Assembly: GCA_951799405.1 (NCBI GenBank)
Contig: OX637353.1
Location: 8,060,001-8,124,000 of the forward strand
DNA: 64,000 bases
Reading direction: 5' to 3'
DNA from: Agapetus fuscipes
Taxonomy: Eukaryota; Arthropoda; Insecta; Trichoptera; Glossosomatidae
The notes beneath the pieces are model-generated. The model searched no databases. It saw only the letters and a program-made list of their open reading frames with translations, and had not been told where the DNA came from. This document shows positions 10,756 through 22,383 of the stretch, one piece after another. The translations under genes were made by a program, and so were the position numbers. The number at the start of each line of letters is the position of its first letter. Position 1 is the first letter of the stretch.

Positions 10756-11552
10756 TACATGTGCTAGGGTGCAATCGAAGTTGCGAGTATGTGTATGAAG
10801 GATCTAGATACGCCAAATAGGACTACAGTATATTGTTCTCTAGCACTACTATAAAAAGCGACAACTATCTTGAGGCCTCCCCATTTGACGCCTTTTTACT
10901 TGGGTTCAATTAATAAAACCTCGATTAATTTATTTTAGGATTCACTCACATCTGTTTCACAGTTAACTTTCGTACTATGTAGCTCAACGGCTCTGATACT
11001 AGTCTGCCTTCAAAGCATCGCGATCTCTATTTATAGGTGTATAAGGGTTACTCTGGCATACACCAGACCACGCTAGAATATTCTTACATAGAAGTTTCGA
11101 ACGAACACTAGTAAAACCATATAAATACCTACATCTAGAGACACATTCACACAAATAAGAAAAACACAAATATAAGTAAACATAAACAGACATACAATCG
11201 CACATTCATAACAATATCATCTATATTTTCAGAATTTCGCTAGACGTAACATTGTCTTATGTCAATTAGGTGTACTTGATAGGTAGGTGTGTTCAGATAT
11301 GGAAATTGATTGAAGACCACACAAATGATAGTCTATTCCCAAGTCCTGAGAGTTCACGAGAGTCAAGTGCACGCCACGGACAAAGAACAATCACAATATT
11401 ACATAACTTGGTATGGAGCTGACATCTACATTACTGCCAGTGTCTGAATTACAAATAAAATCAGTTATGCCTCAAAAGATCAAACTTTGAGTTTTTTTTT
11501 TTTTTATAAGATAAAATATGAATCAGCAAATGATCAATGCGCAAACTGTACA
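10756..11552. other. No gene seen
   Basis: Contains a poly-T tract at ~11491-11505. Nothing else is recognisable. Confidence 0.5.
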
Positions 11553-11797
11553 TCGATACCTTTTAAAGGTTAAACTAAAGCAAACATGGGTTTCTCAGGT
11601 AAATGCACCTTTTTTCCTATTTTTTACGAGGGAAAACACTAAAAAAGTGTGAAAATCCTGTAGTTTACAAGTTTTTCAAGAGCACTACCCTATAATTAGT
11701 TCACTTACTAAGAGGTGTTTCTCCTAGTAAAATGTTTTATCCACGATTTCTCAAATCAATGAATCAGCACTCATTCAGTGTTACTTTTAAGGTGGCG
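11553..11797 (+). mobile_element. MITE-B copy 2, both ends present
   Basis: The left end CGATACCTTTTAAAGG and inverted right end CGCCACCTTAAAAGTAACAC form imperfect TIRs of ~30 bp. About 245 bp. No coding capacity. Confidence 0.7.
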
Positions 11798-12277
11798 ATA
11801 TAAGTATAATATGTTTTTCAAATTATTTTACAATCGAAATTTCAAAAAAACATCAAATTAACAGCAGGAAAATTGTACAGCTCACACAAATTATGTATAG
11901 CTACATTGAAATATGCATATTTATTTCATAGTTCTATGCAAAATTTTGACGAAAGCTTAGAACCTTAAAATAATCTGTCGACAAGAAAACGTTCAAAAAC
12001 CTTTAAACATGTATTACCAAAGAAGACGTTCTCATACATGCAGTAGATGTTTATTGTCTTGTGTCTTTTTATCGTTGAACAATCGTCATTTTTTTTGGAA
12101 TTCGAGCAAGTTTCTATAACGAGTAATGACTGTATACTGAGGTTCTTTTTGTGCAAGCTGCTGTAACTGCAGAATGTATCGGTTCCTTTGAGAACGTTAC
12201 ACGTGCCGTTGGATACGGAGTACTGAAGCTATTTTAAAACCAACTCTCCAGAGAGCTGTTGGTACAGTAACCATAAA
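11798..12277. other. No gene seen
   Basis: AT-rich. A minus ORF at 11965-12156 has no recognisable content. Confidence 0.5.
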
Positions 12278-12372
12278 ACTTTTCGTTGTGGAAACTAAAA
12301 CGTCCACCAGGGGCGATGTATTAGTTTCCATACATTTTTGATTGAACGATATGGAGTTTTAATGGATTATAG
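12278..12372. mobile_element. MITE-F copy, degraded
   Basis: GGAAACTAAAACGTCCACC and TTAGTTTCCATACATTTTTG match the other family-F copies. The terminal ACTCAACC inverted repeats are eroded. Confidence 0.45.
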
Positions 12373-12788
12373 TTGGGGTATTGCAAGGTTATAATTGAGT
12401 CATATGGGACCCAATGCGGCAATGTAGGATTTTTCACTGGAAATGACATGACTATGTGGAAACACAAAAAAACATTTTCCGATCATTTCTATATATTCAT
12501 CTATTTTTTGAGGAAAACCTTAGATTGCCGCCTTTGGTTCTATACGTAAAATAATTAGAGTCCAGTGTAATAAAGTTAGTTTATTTATTACAAACTGCAG
12601 TTGATTGAGTCATCCATTATTCAATGTAATTGCTACCTGTACTAATACGTACCTACCTAAGAGTAAATAGGGAAACCTAAGTGACACAAATTTGGGTAAT
12701 GGTAATGTTTGTATGACTCTTCACAGCTTCATAGTTCCAGGATTTGAAGCAACGCATTGATGTTATCTCCTATTTAAACTCAAGCCGC
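12373..12788. other. No gene seen
   Basis: Nothing recognisable on either strand. Confidence 0.5.
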
Positions 12789-12895
12789 CTTATTCATAAA
12801 AAAGTTTTAATTTTTAAACCAGTATAAGGTCGGTTTTCCCATACTAATAAGTTGGTTTAACTCCGGTTTTGGGTTCAACCAATCTAATGAATAAG
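12789..12895 (+). mobile_element. MITE-E, complete copy
   Basis: Perfect 9-bp TIRs CTTATTCAT and ATGAATAAG. The 107-bp element contains TTTTTAAACCAGTATAAGG and GGTTTAACTCCGGTTTTGG. Related to 7133-7225 and, inverted, 57640-57722. Confidence 0.65.
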
Positions 12896-13038
12896 ATCGA
12901 AGAAGATGGCGACCAGCAGAGGCAAATTGCTAGCACAACAAGGCACTGCCTTTAGAAGACGATAAAGAAGTAGGAGAAAGGATTAAGTGATCTAATACAG
13001 CCTTGAAGAAAACTAATTTAAGACGAAGTACAATGTAT

Positions 13039-13353
13039 TGTTACGTATATTTAATTTTGTGTTTTGCTTTTCTTTGTTAGTTTTGATGTTTGGTATAATT
13101 TGTATTTGATATTTGTATTATTCGAGATTGATCGAGTGTTTGATGTTCTAGTAAAGTCTCGCATGTTTCAATTCTCAATGATTTATAATTATCCTTAGTC
13201 TTACTATAAATAAGGACCAAATCCCTTTGTGGCCAGAGAGAAACCAATCGACCATAGTATTGTGAAGGCGTGATGTGACTCTTAATGTGAACCGTATCTG
13301 AAATAAATTGTGTAAAAGGAAATCACCGCAATTTTAATTGAATTGAACCCGCG
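13039..13353 (+). mobile_element. Probable solo LTR of a Ty3/gypsy-like retrotransposon
   Basis: Starts TGTTACG, has a promoter-like TATAAATAAGGACC (~13206-13219) and an AATAAA (~13300), and ends near AACCCGCG. A second copy of the same length lies inverted at 29846-30172. The shared boundaries in two unrelated places support an LTR. The right boundary is inferred only from where similarity stops, and no convincing target duplication was found. No internal retrotransposon genes are adjacent. Confidence 0.55.
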
Positions 13354-13386
13354 GATATCATAAAAGTATTATTTAAATTATAAACA

Positions 13387-13561
13387 ATGCGTTGGTTACT
13401 AGGAGAGTTACAAAAATATCTGCATCGAAAACGAGATCTGGACGGGCGTCCGTCGCGTCGGCAGAATGAGATTCCAAAATACTTGATTTATTTTTTGACA
13501 CCGCAGCGTCTAGGGACGAACATATCTTGCAAGCAGAGACTGAAAATATTCGACCGCTTCT
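13387..13561 (+). CDS. Possible orphan exon or ORF fragment with a good splice donor
   Basis: An open frame from ATG 13387 (MRWLLGELQKYLHRKRD...) is more GC-rich than its flanks and runs to CTTCT|GTGAGT at 13561/13562, a strong donor. Read on, the frame turns into low-information sequence and stops at 13617. The product is not recognised. It could be a 5' exon of a host gene, or a fragment belonging to the adjacent LTR element, since it begins 34 bp after the LTR. Chance is possible. Confidence 0.22.
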
Positions 13562-13619
13562 GTGAGTATATTTTTAAAATTGCATTTTCTCTCTCAAGTA
13601 TGTGCTGGCAAAATTAAGC

Positions 13620-14630
13620 TCTTGGCATTGACTCATCCAGTATTGAAACTCATTAAAAGTTAAACTGAGACTCGCCAACAATCTTCATGCTCAGCGTACG
13701 AAGATAAAATTATACTGTTTGTTTTGTTATTTTCTATCACATCATGAACAAATCTTTTATTAGTTAAAAAGTAAAGCATCGACTGAAATGCATTTTCCAT
13801 AATATGAGCTGGTATGTTTAATTGTTGGAAAAGAAGAAAGCGAAATTAAAGGAAAACTAGCAGAGAAAAAGGATTTCAAAAAATGTACACAGAATTGAAG
13901 AAAACAAAACTTTTAGGGCATTTCATTATGCATCACAAGATGTTTTAGTGAAATCATAAAAGGGAGAATCTTGAAGAGATGAACTCAGGTATACTCAAGA
14001 ACTTCATACTTCCAAAGCAGTTCATGGGTATGACCACCTATTGACAGCTATAGAGTACGGCGACGATCAGAGATGTGACTGTGGCTATCACAACAAGGTA
14101 ATGCTTTTTTGAAGGGATGATGATGACGAAGGTGATTTACCATAAGTGCTGCTACTTTATAGACCATCGTAAACCCAGGTTTTCCATGAGCAAATGGCGG
14201 TATAAACTCTTACATGAAATTGAAGCCAGATCTAAAAAAAACATTACAGTTCGTACGTGGCATCGGTGGATTTTCTCTGTGAAACCATTTGAGTTGTATT
14301 TTAGCATCGGCAGGTGGCGTCCAGAGATAGGGGAGATCACGTAGGCTGTTTACCGCTACGTGGGCTGCCTCTACGTTATAGAGTGCCTTCTTGCGGACGT
14401 GTTCTGCCAACCAAGACAGCTGGTAACTACTAAGTTGTCATTTCAAAGGTAACGTAAGTGTCAAATTACAATGCTGCATTGGATACACATTCACCCTTTA
14501 ATGTTTTTTTGATAACTATCTACGTCATCTAAGACATTAATTTGACATAAGACGACTTAGTTTTCGATATATTTTTGATTGATTTAATGGAACATCAGCG
14601 TTCCGATTTCTTAAAGGAATATGGAGAAAG
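13620..14630. other. No gene seen
   Basis: Short ORFs on both strands around 14117-14410 overlap each other and show no family signature. Confidence 0.5.
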
Positions 14631-14993
14631 AAACATCAATGAAACAGTCACTCTTCGGTCACAACTTGTCCATGTGTGAACCTTACTGTTTGATTTCTGA
14701 ATGGGCAGTTTATGACAAATGAACCATCAGTGAAACGCTCACTCTTCGTTTAGTTTTGAAAAGACTGTAACGTATAAACTATAAACCATTAACCATTTGT
14801 GAACCTTTACTGTTTGAATTTCTGAATGGACAGTTAATGACAAATGAACCATCAGAGAAACGGTAACTCTTCTTTATTTTTTAAAGGATTGTGGTGCATA
14901 AACCATCGCCCATTTGTGAACCGTTCACTGTCTAAATTTCTGAATGGGTGGTTCATGACAAGTGAACCATCAGTGAAACGGTAACTTTCTGCG
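14631..14993. repeat. Tandem repeat of ~120-bp units with internal palindromes
   Basis: Units start at about 14631, 14721, 14845 and 14963 with GAACCATCAGTGAAACGGTA-like sequence and contain TTTCTGAATGGACAGTTNATGACAA. Within units, CAGTGAAACGGTAAC and GTGAACCGTTCACTG are near inverted repeats, so each unit can form hairpins. The period varies (90, 124, 118), so it is an old, imperfect minisatellite. Confidence 0.7.
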
Positions 14994-15320
14994 TATTTCT
15001 GATGAAAGGCGAATCGAATTAGTCATTAGGTAATCGATCCTTCAAAATTTCTAGGTAGTATTTTTGCAAATTTACCGGAAAATCCTAGCCAATTTAAGCA
15101 TATTTTGTTTTTATCTCAGCTTCTTAGTATTCTATAAGAGTTACAGGTCATAAATTGTAAAATGAACCTTGAAAGAAATCCACATTGTGAATCATCTCTA
15201 CAGATATAGTGAGCTGATGATGTCATAAGTGTTCATATGGGAAATTATAACTATTTATAATTGTAATCGTTGATAGCCACGATTCAATGCACGTGAAATA
15301 CCTGTGAAGTGTATCATAAT
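14994..15320. other. No gene seen
   Basis: Only the left 8-bp target duplication (ATCATAAT, 15313-15320) of the hAT element is notable. Confidence 0.5.
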
Positions 15321-17510
15321 TAGGGCCCGGATTAATATGTATCAAAAATCACGAAATATGTAAATATAATATGGATATAAAAAACTGAAATATGGAAAAA
15401 TATGGAATAAAAAACAACTGTTACCCAGTACAAAACCCTTTATTTTAACATCAAAGAACATAAAATATAAAATCAAAGAACTTAAAGTGCCTTATATTTA
15501 CTCTGCGTCTATCTTTTTAGTCGAGTTGTTGCAGTACACAATAACATGTTTCTTTCAATTTTCAAAATTAAAACCTTGTCTGTTTTTTCGAAACATCGCC
15601 TTATACTGACTGAAAGTATAAATCACCAAATACTGAATCACAGGATGTGATTGGGGCAAACTTAAATTTGCACAACTCTGAGGGTGAATATGCCTCCTCT
15701 GGATTGCCAGCTGCTGTTCCATTTAGCATGTTGTTAATTTTTTGTAGCGTTGTATACCCTTTATTTTTTTCAAGTACAGACTTTATTTTGTTTTTTACCA
15801 ATTCAGCAACAGGGCCTTCCGCCTCCATAATTGTGGTTTCAATTGTTTTAATGATCTTAACATTTTCTTTTAATGATGTTGATGGATTTTCCAGTGCTTT
15901 GATCTGATGTGACAGAAAACAAAAATTGCTTCTTATGTAGATTAGATCATTTCGAAGAGTTTCATTTTCGAAAAGTTCTTTTGCATTTAAAATACTAGCG
16001 GATTCATCTTCTAATTCAAAAACAATCGTTTTAATCTCAGTATAATACTCGCAGTAGTACTCAACCGCTGCTAACCACGTACCCCAACGCGTCAGCACAG
16101 GTTCTGGTGGCAAAGGTATGTCTGGATGCATTTCTTTAAATTTTAAAATCCGACTTGGTGCTTTCAAAAAGATTTTCTTTACATTTGATACCAAACTATC
16201 AACATTTTTAAACTGGAATCTCACGCATTCGGCTAGTCTATTAATTCCATGTGCCAAGCATGTTACGTGAATCATTTTAGGATACAACACTTTAAGGGCA
16301 TCTCCGGCTTTGACCATGTAAGGAGCAGCATCGGTCAGTAGCAAGAAAACTTGTTCATGTTTAACACCATCGGACCACAAAACACTCATTGCATCGTTGA
16401 ACAGCTTGGCTGATGTTTGATGGTTGCATTTAGGAAGTTCTTCGCATGCTATCAAAAAAGATTTGCTGGATTTTTCTTCCACTAGGAGCCCAATAATCAC
16501 ATTTCCTATGCACCGGCCCATGGCGTCCGTCGTCTCGTCAATTGCAACCCATATAGGTCCGTCCTGAATTTCTTCTCGAATCGATGCCAAGCAATCCTCG
16601 TAAATATCATTTACGATTTTTTTCCGAAATGTGGATTCGTCGGGAATAGATTTGCCTGAGTACTTTTCAAGAAAGCTTTTCAATACAGGATTGTTTACTT
16701 TCCACAGAGGTATATCTGCACTCATCATGGCATGACACAAATCTTTCGAGAAAGTATCACTTTGAGAACCGCTGGCTATTGCTTCAGAAAAAAATTGTTG
16801 TTTGAATTTGCTTTTCCTTGAGATATTCATCTTATGTTTTGTGGTAGATACATGCTGTGATATTAAGAAACGCTGCTCAGTCGAAACGGATTTTTCGCAA
16901 GCATTACAAAACAGTACATTACCATCACTCAGAGACTGGTTTGGGAAATCTTCAATATATTTTCCTAATTTAAACCGCAAAGGTTGTTTGTCCTTGGGCA
17001 TTATTTCAATGGGCACAGTTAAATAATTCGGATATAATAATATGCAGGAGAATACTTAAATCACGACGCAAGACAAAGAAATTCAATGTGCGCGACACAA
17101 GCAGGCGACACGAGTACGCGCGACGATTAACAAGTTGTGACTGGCTGACGACGAGCTGACGTTCGGCCTTCGGGCGAACGCCCGGCCGAGCAGTGAACGG
17201 CGAAACGATTCGTTCATTTTTTACTCGTTGTTTTCAGTATTTGCCGCGCCAAACCGCGAACTAATTATTTCCGAAGCGCTATGAAAGCAAAAATTATTCC
17301 GTTCTCTCTAGTTTAAGTACCAAACATTGAAAATATGGACTAATGTGATTTTCGTGTGCAAATATGGTCTTAACCTAGAAATATGGAAAAATATGGAAAA
17401 TAAAATCTGCATTTTCCAGCTCAAAACATCATAATCTATGTAGAAAACTAAATAATTAATGGAAACTATTGAAATAAAAAATATGTATTTACATATTAAT
17501 CCGGGCCCTA
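15321..17510 (-). mobile_element. Complete hAT transposon
   Basis: Perfect 21-bp TIRs, TAGGGCCCGGATTAATATGT plus A, at 15321-15341 and inverted at 17490-17510. A perfect 8-bp target duplication ATCATAAT lies at 15313-15320 and 17511-17518, the hallmark of hAT. Length 2190 bp, one transposase gene on the minus strand. Upstream of the gene, 17090-17285 is GC-rich, with a strong hairpin GGCCTTCGGGCGAACGCCCG at about 17165-17184. The intact ends and duplication suggest recent mobility. Confidence 0.95.
15498..17016 (-). pseudogene. hAT transposase, CGGBP1-like type, C-terminus broken
   Basis: A DNA-binding and DDE transposase in the order zinc finger, catalytic core, dimerisation region. The N-terminus (start 17016, or ATG at 17001 giving MPKDKQPLRF) has a C2H2 finger: C37, C40, H55, H61. 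This resembles the finger of CGGBP1, a vertebrate protein domesticated from hAT. Core motifs are D160 (VAIDETTD), D229 (LLTDAAPYM), CLAH at 253-256 and RW at 310-311. The main frame stops at 15601, inside the conserved FKFAPITSCDS region. The expected C-terminal residues (AMFRKNRQGFNFEN, then HVIVYC) continue in a different frame down to TAA at 15498, with an in-frame TGA. So the hAT dimerisation tail is cut by a frameshift or small deletion plus a stop. No introns are seen. Confidence 0.85.
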
Positions 17511-17659
17511 ATCATAATATACCTACGTATGCAAAAAATAAGTATGTAGGTACTTGACGCGCTTACTTCATTATAAAGGAGAAGTTCATCTACGTGAAAA
17601 ACTTTATAAAACACAGTTTGGTTTAATTCTTTTCCAATCTATATCTATAACGAAGGATG

Positions 17660-17720
17660 TGTGTATGTATGTATGTATGTATGTATGTATGTATGTATGT
17701 ATGTATGTATGTATGTATGT
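17660..17720. repeat. (ATGT)n microsatellite
   Basis: About 15 uninterrupted ATGT units. Followed by CCGATTTTGACGAAATTTTC (about 17747-17766), a phrase common in insect Helitron-type repeats. Confidence 0.9.
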
Positions 17721-17929
17721 CCCCTATAGACTCATAAACCGCTCATCCGATTTTGACGAAATTTTCAGGAAACATGTAACATATTCTTAGAACGAATCCT
17801 GTGAAGTTTGATGGTGATCAAATAAACAGTGGTTCTCAATTCTCGATATTTCAGCAACGAGGTCGGTAAATTTTGAAACCACCCAATAGAAGAAGACCAT
17901 TTTATTCAACTACAATACATAATCTTAGT

Positions 17930-18064
17930 TGCAAATATACATTTACATTAAAGATTCATATAAAATGCATGCTCACAAGTAGACACATGTAAGTTTACGC
18001 TTACAAATGCTGCATGTGTACCCACTCATAATTTAAAATCCAAATCTAAAATGAACAACCCAGT
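17930..18064 (-). repeat. Rep-A copy, 3' half, diverged
   Basis: Contains AGATTCATATAAAATGCATG and GCATGTGTACCC in Rep-A order. The 5' half is missing. Confidence 0.6.
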
Positions 18065-18096
18065 AACTTTTACTTTACGCCAACTTGAAATGGATG

Positions 18097-18227
18097 TTAT
18101 TCAGCTCCTGAGTGGCTTGACACTCATTTATTATGAAGGCTGAGTAAGCCTTGCCGGTATTTTATTTTGGGTTTAAAATTTTTGCCATGGAATGCAGTTA
18201 CTCTACCAACTAAGCTATAGACCGGAC
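18097..18227 (-). mobile_element. SINE-S1 copy, B-box region deleted
   Basis: On the minus strand it starts GTCCGGTCTATAGCTTAGTTGG and then TAGAGTAACTGCATTCCATG, the A-box part of the S1 head. It then jumps to the body AAATAAAATACCGGCAAGGC. The full copy is at 38239. Confidence 0.65.
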
Positions 18228-18262
18228 TTTTTACAAATATGGTGGATCGATATCGGTTTGGT

Positions 18263-18815
18263 TAGGGGTAAGCAACCTGTGGCTCACCAGCCACATGCGG
18301 CTCTTTGGGTGTGAAGTTACGGCTCTTTAGCTTCATACGCAAATATAAAAAAAACACAGAATTATACTTCTGATCGAAAAAAACTAAATCGTTCTGAATC
18401 GATTAACGATCTCTCCGCTACTTGTACTCGCTTTTCACCCCCCACCCTCCCCCCGCCCCATCGACGCTATTTATTGTTGGCAAAAAAACATTTGTGGCTC
18501 TTTACAAATCCAAATCCAAAATAAGATATGTATCATTTGAGATTCACATCAAATGCATTCCCATAAGCAGACACGCATAATTTCGCGCTCACACATACTG
18601 CATGTGGAACTACAATATAAAAACCCAATCTTAAATGAACATAAGCCCTGCAACTCTTGCCGACCTTCCCTGAAACAGGGGCGACATTGGCAAAGTGAAC
18701 CATTTTTTACAGTATGGGTGGTCAGCCTCATACCAACCTATAAGTCAAGGAAAAACTTTGAAATTTGTAAATTGTAATTTTTGGCTCTTCCGACTCAAAA
18801 GGTTGCCGACCCCTG
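18263..18815. mobile_element. hAT-derived MITE with a nested Rep-A
   Basis: The left end TAGGGGTAAGCAACC and inverted right end CAGGGGTCGGCAACC match the TIRs of the hAT MITE at 31099. Inside is TGTGGCTC...GGCTCTTTGG. The flanking 8-mers do not match, so one end may be altered. A Rep-A copy is inserted at 18517-18775. Confidence 0.6.
18517..18775 (-). repeat. Rep-A copy with intact cysteine-rich frame
   Basis: Full-length, inside a hAT MITE. The minus-strand frame 18731-18549 is open from ATGAGGCTGACC to the stop. All nine cysteines of the pattern are kept (CQC, RPC, GLC, LYC, TCSMC, VC, EC). Confidence 0.75.
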
Positions 18816-19571
18816 GCCTACACAAAAGTTCCAAATTAAAAAATGTTATTCAAGTATTCCAAGTTGAATTTTAGAAATGTAAGAAAGCTTTTATATCCCG
18901 CACTTATAAAAAATACGATAAACGAAAGTTCGTAGGTCACAACTAGAAGACCATATTGAAATATATTATTATTATTAAACCTTTTATTGAAACATACTTT
19001 TAATTAAAATATACATAATATAGTTGTTTTTTCAAAAAACGCATTTCTGTAAAATTATATACTCACCACAAATTTAAAGATCGTTTTTTTCTCGGCGGTT
19101 AAACGTCTTTCTTCTATGTGACAATGGTCCAAAGCAACCAAGATAAACAAAATGTTTGCCTTTTACCTAACCCGGCCGTGCGACTTACAATTTTGTTGTC
19201 AATAGAAAATGTTCCGTGTGCACTACCTAAAACTTTCACTTATTGAAATAATGGATAGAGCACATTTTAAATGTGGGGAAAAAATGTGAATTCACTTGGC
19301 CGGGATAAAGACAGGACAGGGAGTCAAAAATTCAACATAAATTAAACACTTTTATGGAGATAGTTGAAAAAACACTTAAGTGCATCATATTGTATGAAGC
19401 ATTTTCCCCAACTGCATACGTTTCACAGTGCGGTTACATTGAAAAATATTCCTGATTGTTTGGAATACATTTATTTCTTCACTTTGCTCAAAGAGTATAG
19501 TGAATTTTATAGATTAGTTCTTTAATTGTATGATTATAAAATTTAATTTATTGTTTATATTCTTTTCTTGT
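18816..19571. other. No gene seen
   Basis: Nothing recognisable; AT-rich. Confidence 0.5.
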
Positions 19572-19820
19572 ATAGGTCAATATGCATCTGACCAACTATA
19601 AATAGAAAATGGTTCACTCTGCCAATGTCACCCCTGTTTCAGGGAAGGTCAGCAAAGAGTTGCAGGGTGTATGTTCATTTGAGATTTGGGTTTTTATGTT
19701 GTAGGTTCACACGCAGAATGTGCAAGTGTGAACTTTTACGTGTCTGCTTGTGGGCATGCACTTAATGTGCATTCCAAATGTAACAGTTAAATCCATGCAA
19801 CTTAGAATAGATTAGATGAG
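19572..19820 (+). repeat. Rep-A copy, full length
   Basis: Starts after TCTTGTATAG, contains CACCCCTGTTTCAGGGAAGG, and ends CTTAGAATAGATTAGATGAG. Confidence 0.75.
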
Positions 19821-20019
19821 TGACGTTACATAGCCGATTTTTTTATCTTAAATATAAATGGAGCACCGCAATCGATTTTCCCTATGCTTGGCTCTGCTGC
19901 TTAACAGTTGTACCTAGACCTTTTTTTTTTAGAAAACGTGAAGATTAACCTAGAGATACATTGTGTGAAGCTTGATTCCGATTAGCACACTTTTTTTTTT
20001 GATCCTGTTGTTTCCTCTT

Positions 20020-20086
20020 TTATCTGTAGGAAAAAATTGATACCACCTGCCCAAATGGCGTAGTGAAACACGCCGGGTACTGCTAG
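20020..20086 (+). mobile_element. Helitron-like 3' terminus
   Basis: A hairpin GGCGT (20057-20061) / ACGCC (20070-20074) is followed by GGGTACTG and CTAG at 20083-20086, next to T. That is the hairpin-plus-CTRR end of Helitrons. The phrase CGCCGGGTACTGCTAGT is common at insect Helitron ends. The 5' end and any Rep/helicase gene are not identified. It may start near the 17.6-17.9 kb motif. Confidence 0.5.
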
Positions 20087-20152
20087 TAGTTACATAAAGC
20101 AGCAAATTTTTTTGTTTGTAAATATTTTTAAATCAATTTAGATAAAATATAT

Positions 20153-20380
20153 CGACACCTTTAATGTAACTGCATAAGTGACATGAAACTAACATGGGTT
20201 TCTTAAATAAATGCACCTTCTTCACTATTTTTTACGAAACAAAACACTAAAAAATTGTGAAAATCCTGTAAGTTTAGAAGTTCTTCATGAGCACTTTCTT
20301 AAAATTAATCAACTTACTATGAGAAGTTATAACCAATAAAATGTTTTTTTTTTCTGATAAGTGAATCAGCACTTATTCAG
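20153..20380 (+). mobile_element. MITE-B copy 3, right end truncated
   Basis: Starts CGACACCTTTAATGTAAC and ends GTGAATCAGCACTTATTCAG. ATATAT lies on both sides. Confidence 0.6.
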
Positions 20381-20702
20381 ATATATACAAATAAATCAGC
20401 ATTCTCGAACCTTCTAGTCATTGATGAAAGCAACAACATTCAATTGGACCCTGGTCGAAAAAAAAAAAGTAAAAATGGTCTGTGGCCGAAAACAGGTTAA
20501 AAGAACAACTGATCTCGACTGATAAAATGTGCGAAACCATATTACATAAAGCGTAGAAAAACATGCCTACATTATGGGGATATACATAAATTTAAATGGA
20601 AATGAGGAAAACTAAAGGGAAAAATTTACTTGAGGAAAATCTACGTAAAAACAACAACCAACAATGATAATCCTTATAAGCAAGATAATATCAAAACAAT
20701 AT

Positions 20703-20819
20703 CAGCGCTTTTCACAAACATTCGATCAACAGCTGCTCTACGGATCATCGATTTTTTATCTGGAGAATTCACTGTAGGCTACGGATAAGACATGACTTTG
20801 CTGTTTGAGAATAACACCG
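20703..20819 (-). mobile_element. MITE-C copy
   Basis: Ends CAGCGCTTTTCACAAA and TTTGAGAATAACACCG are imperfect 16-bp TIRs. The centre has GGATCATCGATTTTTTATCT, the inverse of the 26576 copy. Confidence 0.65.
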
Positions 20820-22383
20820 CTATTGTAAAGAAAATGCATAGCAATGCAACGTGTTTAACTGCAAAAAAATATTTTTAAGAATGATCAAATGTATGACGGA
20901 GTTCCAAGAAGTTAAAGAATACACTAAATATGTTCGGGTACGTCTACAATAGACTGCTACGTCAATCCAATTGACTAAATCAACATTATTGCCTGTCTGC
21001 TCGGATACCTACGTACGTAAAAATGGCCGGCCAATGTACGCTTGCTTAATTTATTGGTATTCCATATGGAATCAGACGCGCAGTAAGCGGTTTTCGGATC
21101 CAAAACAAAATCATTACTTTAGCGGCCAATTTAGTGGCAACTGGTCCATTTCGTTTTGGTAAAAATATTCACGTGTTTATTTTAAACTTAGTGTAAACGT
21201 TGGGTTATTGAACGCAGTCAGAATTCGCTAAGCACTGAAGATGGGATCTAAAAAAATGCACATGAACAGTCAATTTTGGTGACGTCAGTCTATCTATCTT
21301 ATTTTCTGATAAACTTCATATTAATTTCAACAACCAATTCATTCTTTCGAAGGTGGATTCATTTAGACATTGAGTTATAATATTGATGGAGAAGACACAA
21401 GCTCACGGCATTGATACATACTATATGCGTCACCTGACAACCTCAGAGCTCTTAAACACAACAGAATACTTAATAATCATGTGAAATCCTACAAATTTCT
21501 TGCTTTCTCCATTCCGTGTTTCGACACCAAATAATCATAAATGCCACGTTAAAAAAAAACTTATAAAATGTGCGCACAGCGTTCGGGCAGGCATAAATTT
21601 CAATGCTGCCAACTTTCTGGAAAGATTTCGTAGTTTCACCGAAGTTTTTTTTGTTTACAAAGAAAAGACACTGTGAAGACCTTAATTTTTTTTTTACTAA
21701 GAATGATTTGCAGTTAAGTAAGTTATACCTATATATATAACCGATATAGTGTTTATTTTCGTTAAAATAGTTTCTAGTCCACAGATATCATAAGTCAAGA
21801 CATGAAGCTATTTTCCTATGGGTCTTTTCAGAAGAAATGATAAAAATCTGATGATATTGAGAAATACAGGGCATGGATCTGTGGCAGTAATGCATGCCCT
21901 ATTTCTTTTGGGGTCTTAATCACACTTTTGAGGATGCTGTTAAACTGAAACATTACTGAGCATAATGTTTTATGTTAAGCATCAGTGATTGCTCTGATTT
22001 ACCATTATTTATAGGATGTAATAATCCGTAGTGAGGTTACGGTACATCGACACAATAATTTTGATGATCAGAGAATGAGTTTACTGGCGGCGGATTACGG
22101 TGAAACATAAAACCGTAAGAGATTGCATTGGAAAAGCTTAGCGAGTCGTATAGAAACAAAAAGGATTTAATCTAGATTTTTTTTAGAAAACGAGATAAAT
22201 TTTTAGAAACACAGAATAATCTTCTCAGAATTTCCATATGTTTATCTCATTTCTGGTAATATCCTAGATTGCAGTCTTTGGTTCTGTACGACTCAGACAT
22301 ACTCCAATGTATGGGACAATAACGCAGTGACGCATTTAAGATATAATCTACCTACTACTAATAACTAAATACTAATAAAAAAA
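20820..22383. other. No gene seen
   Basis: A perfect CRE (TGACGTCA) is at 21280-21287. A plus ORF at 20971-21162 has no recognisable content. Confidence 0.5.
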
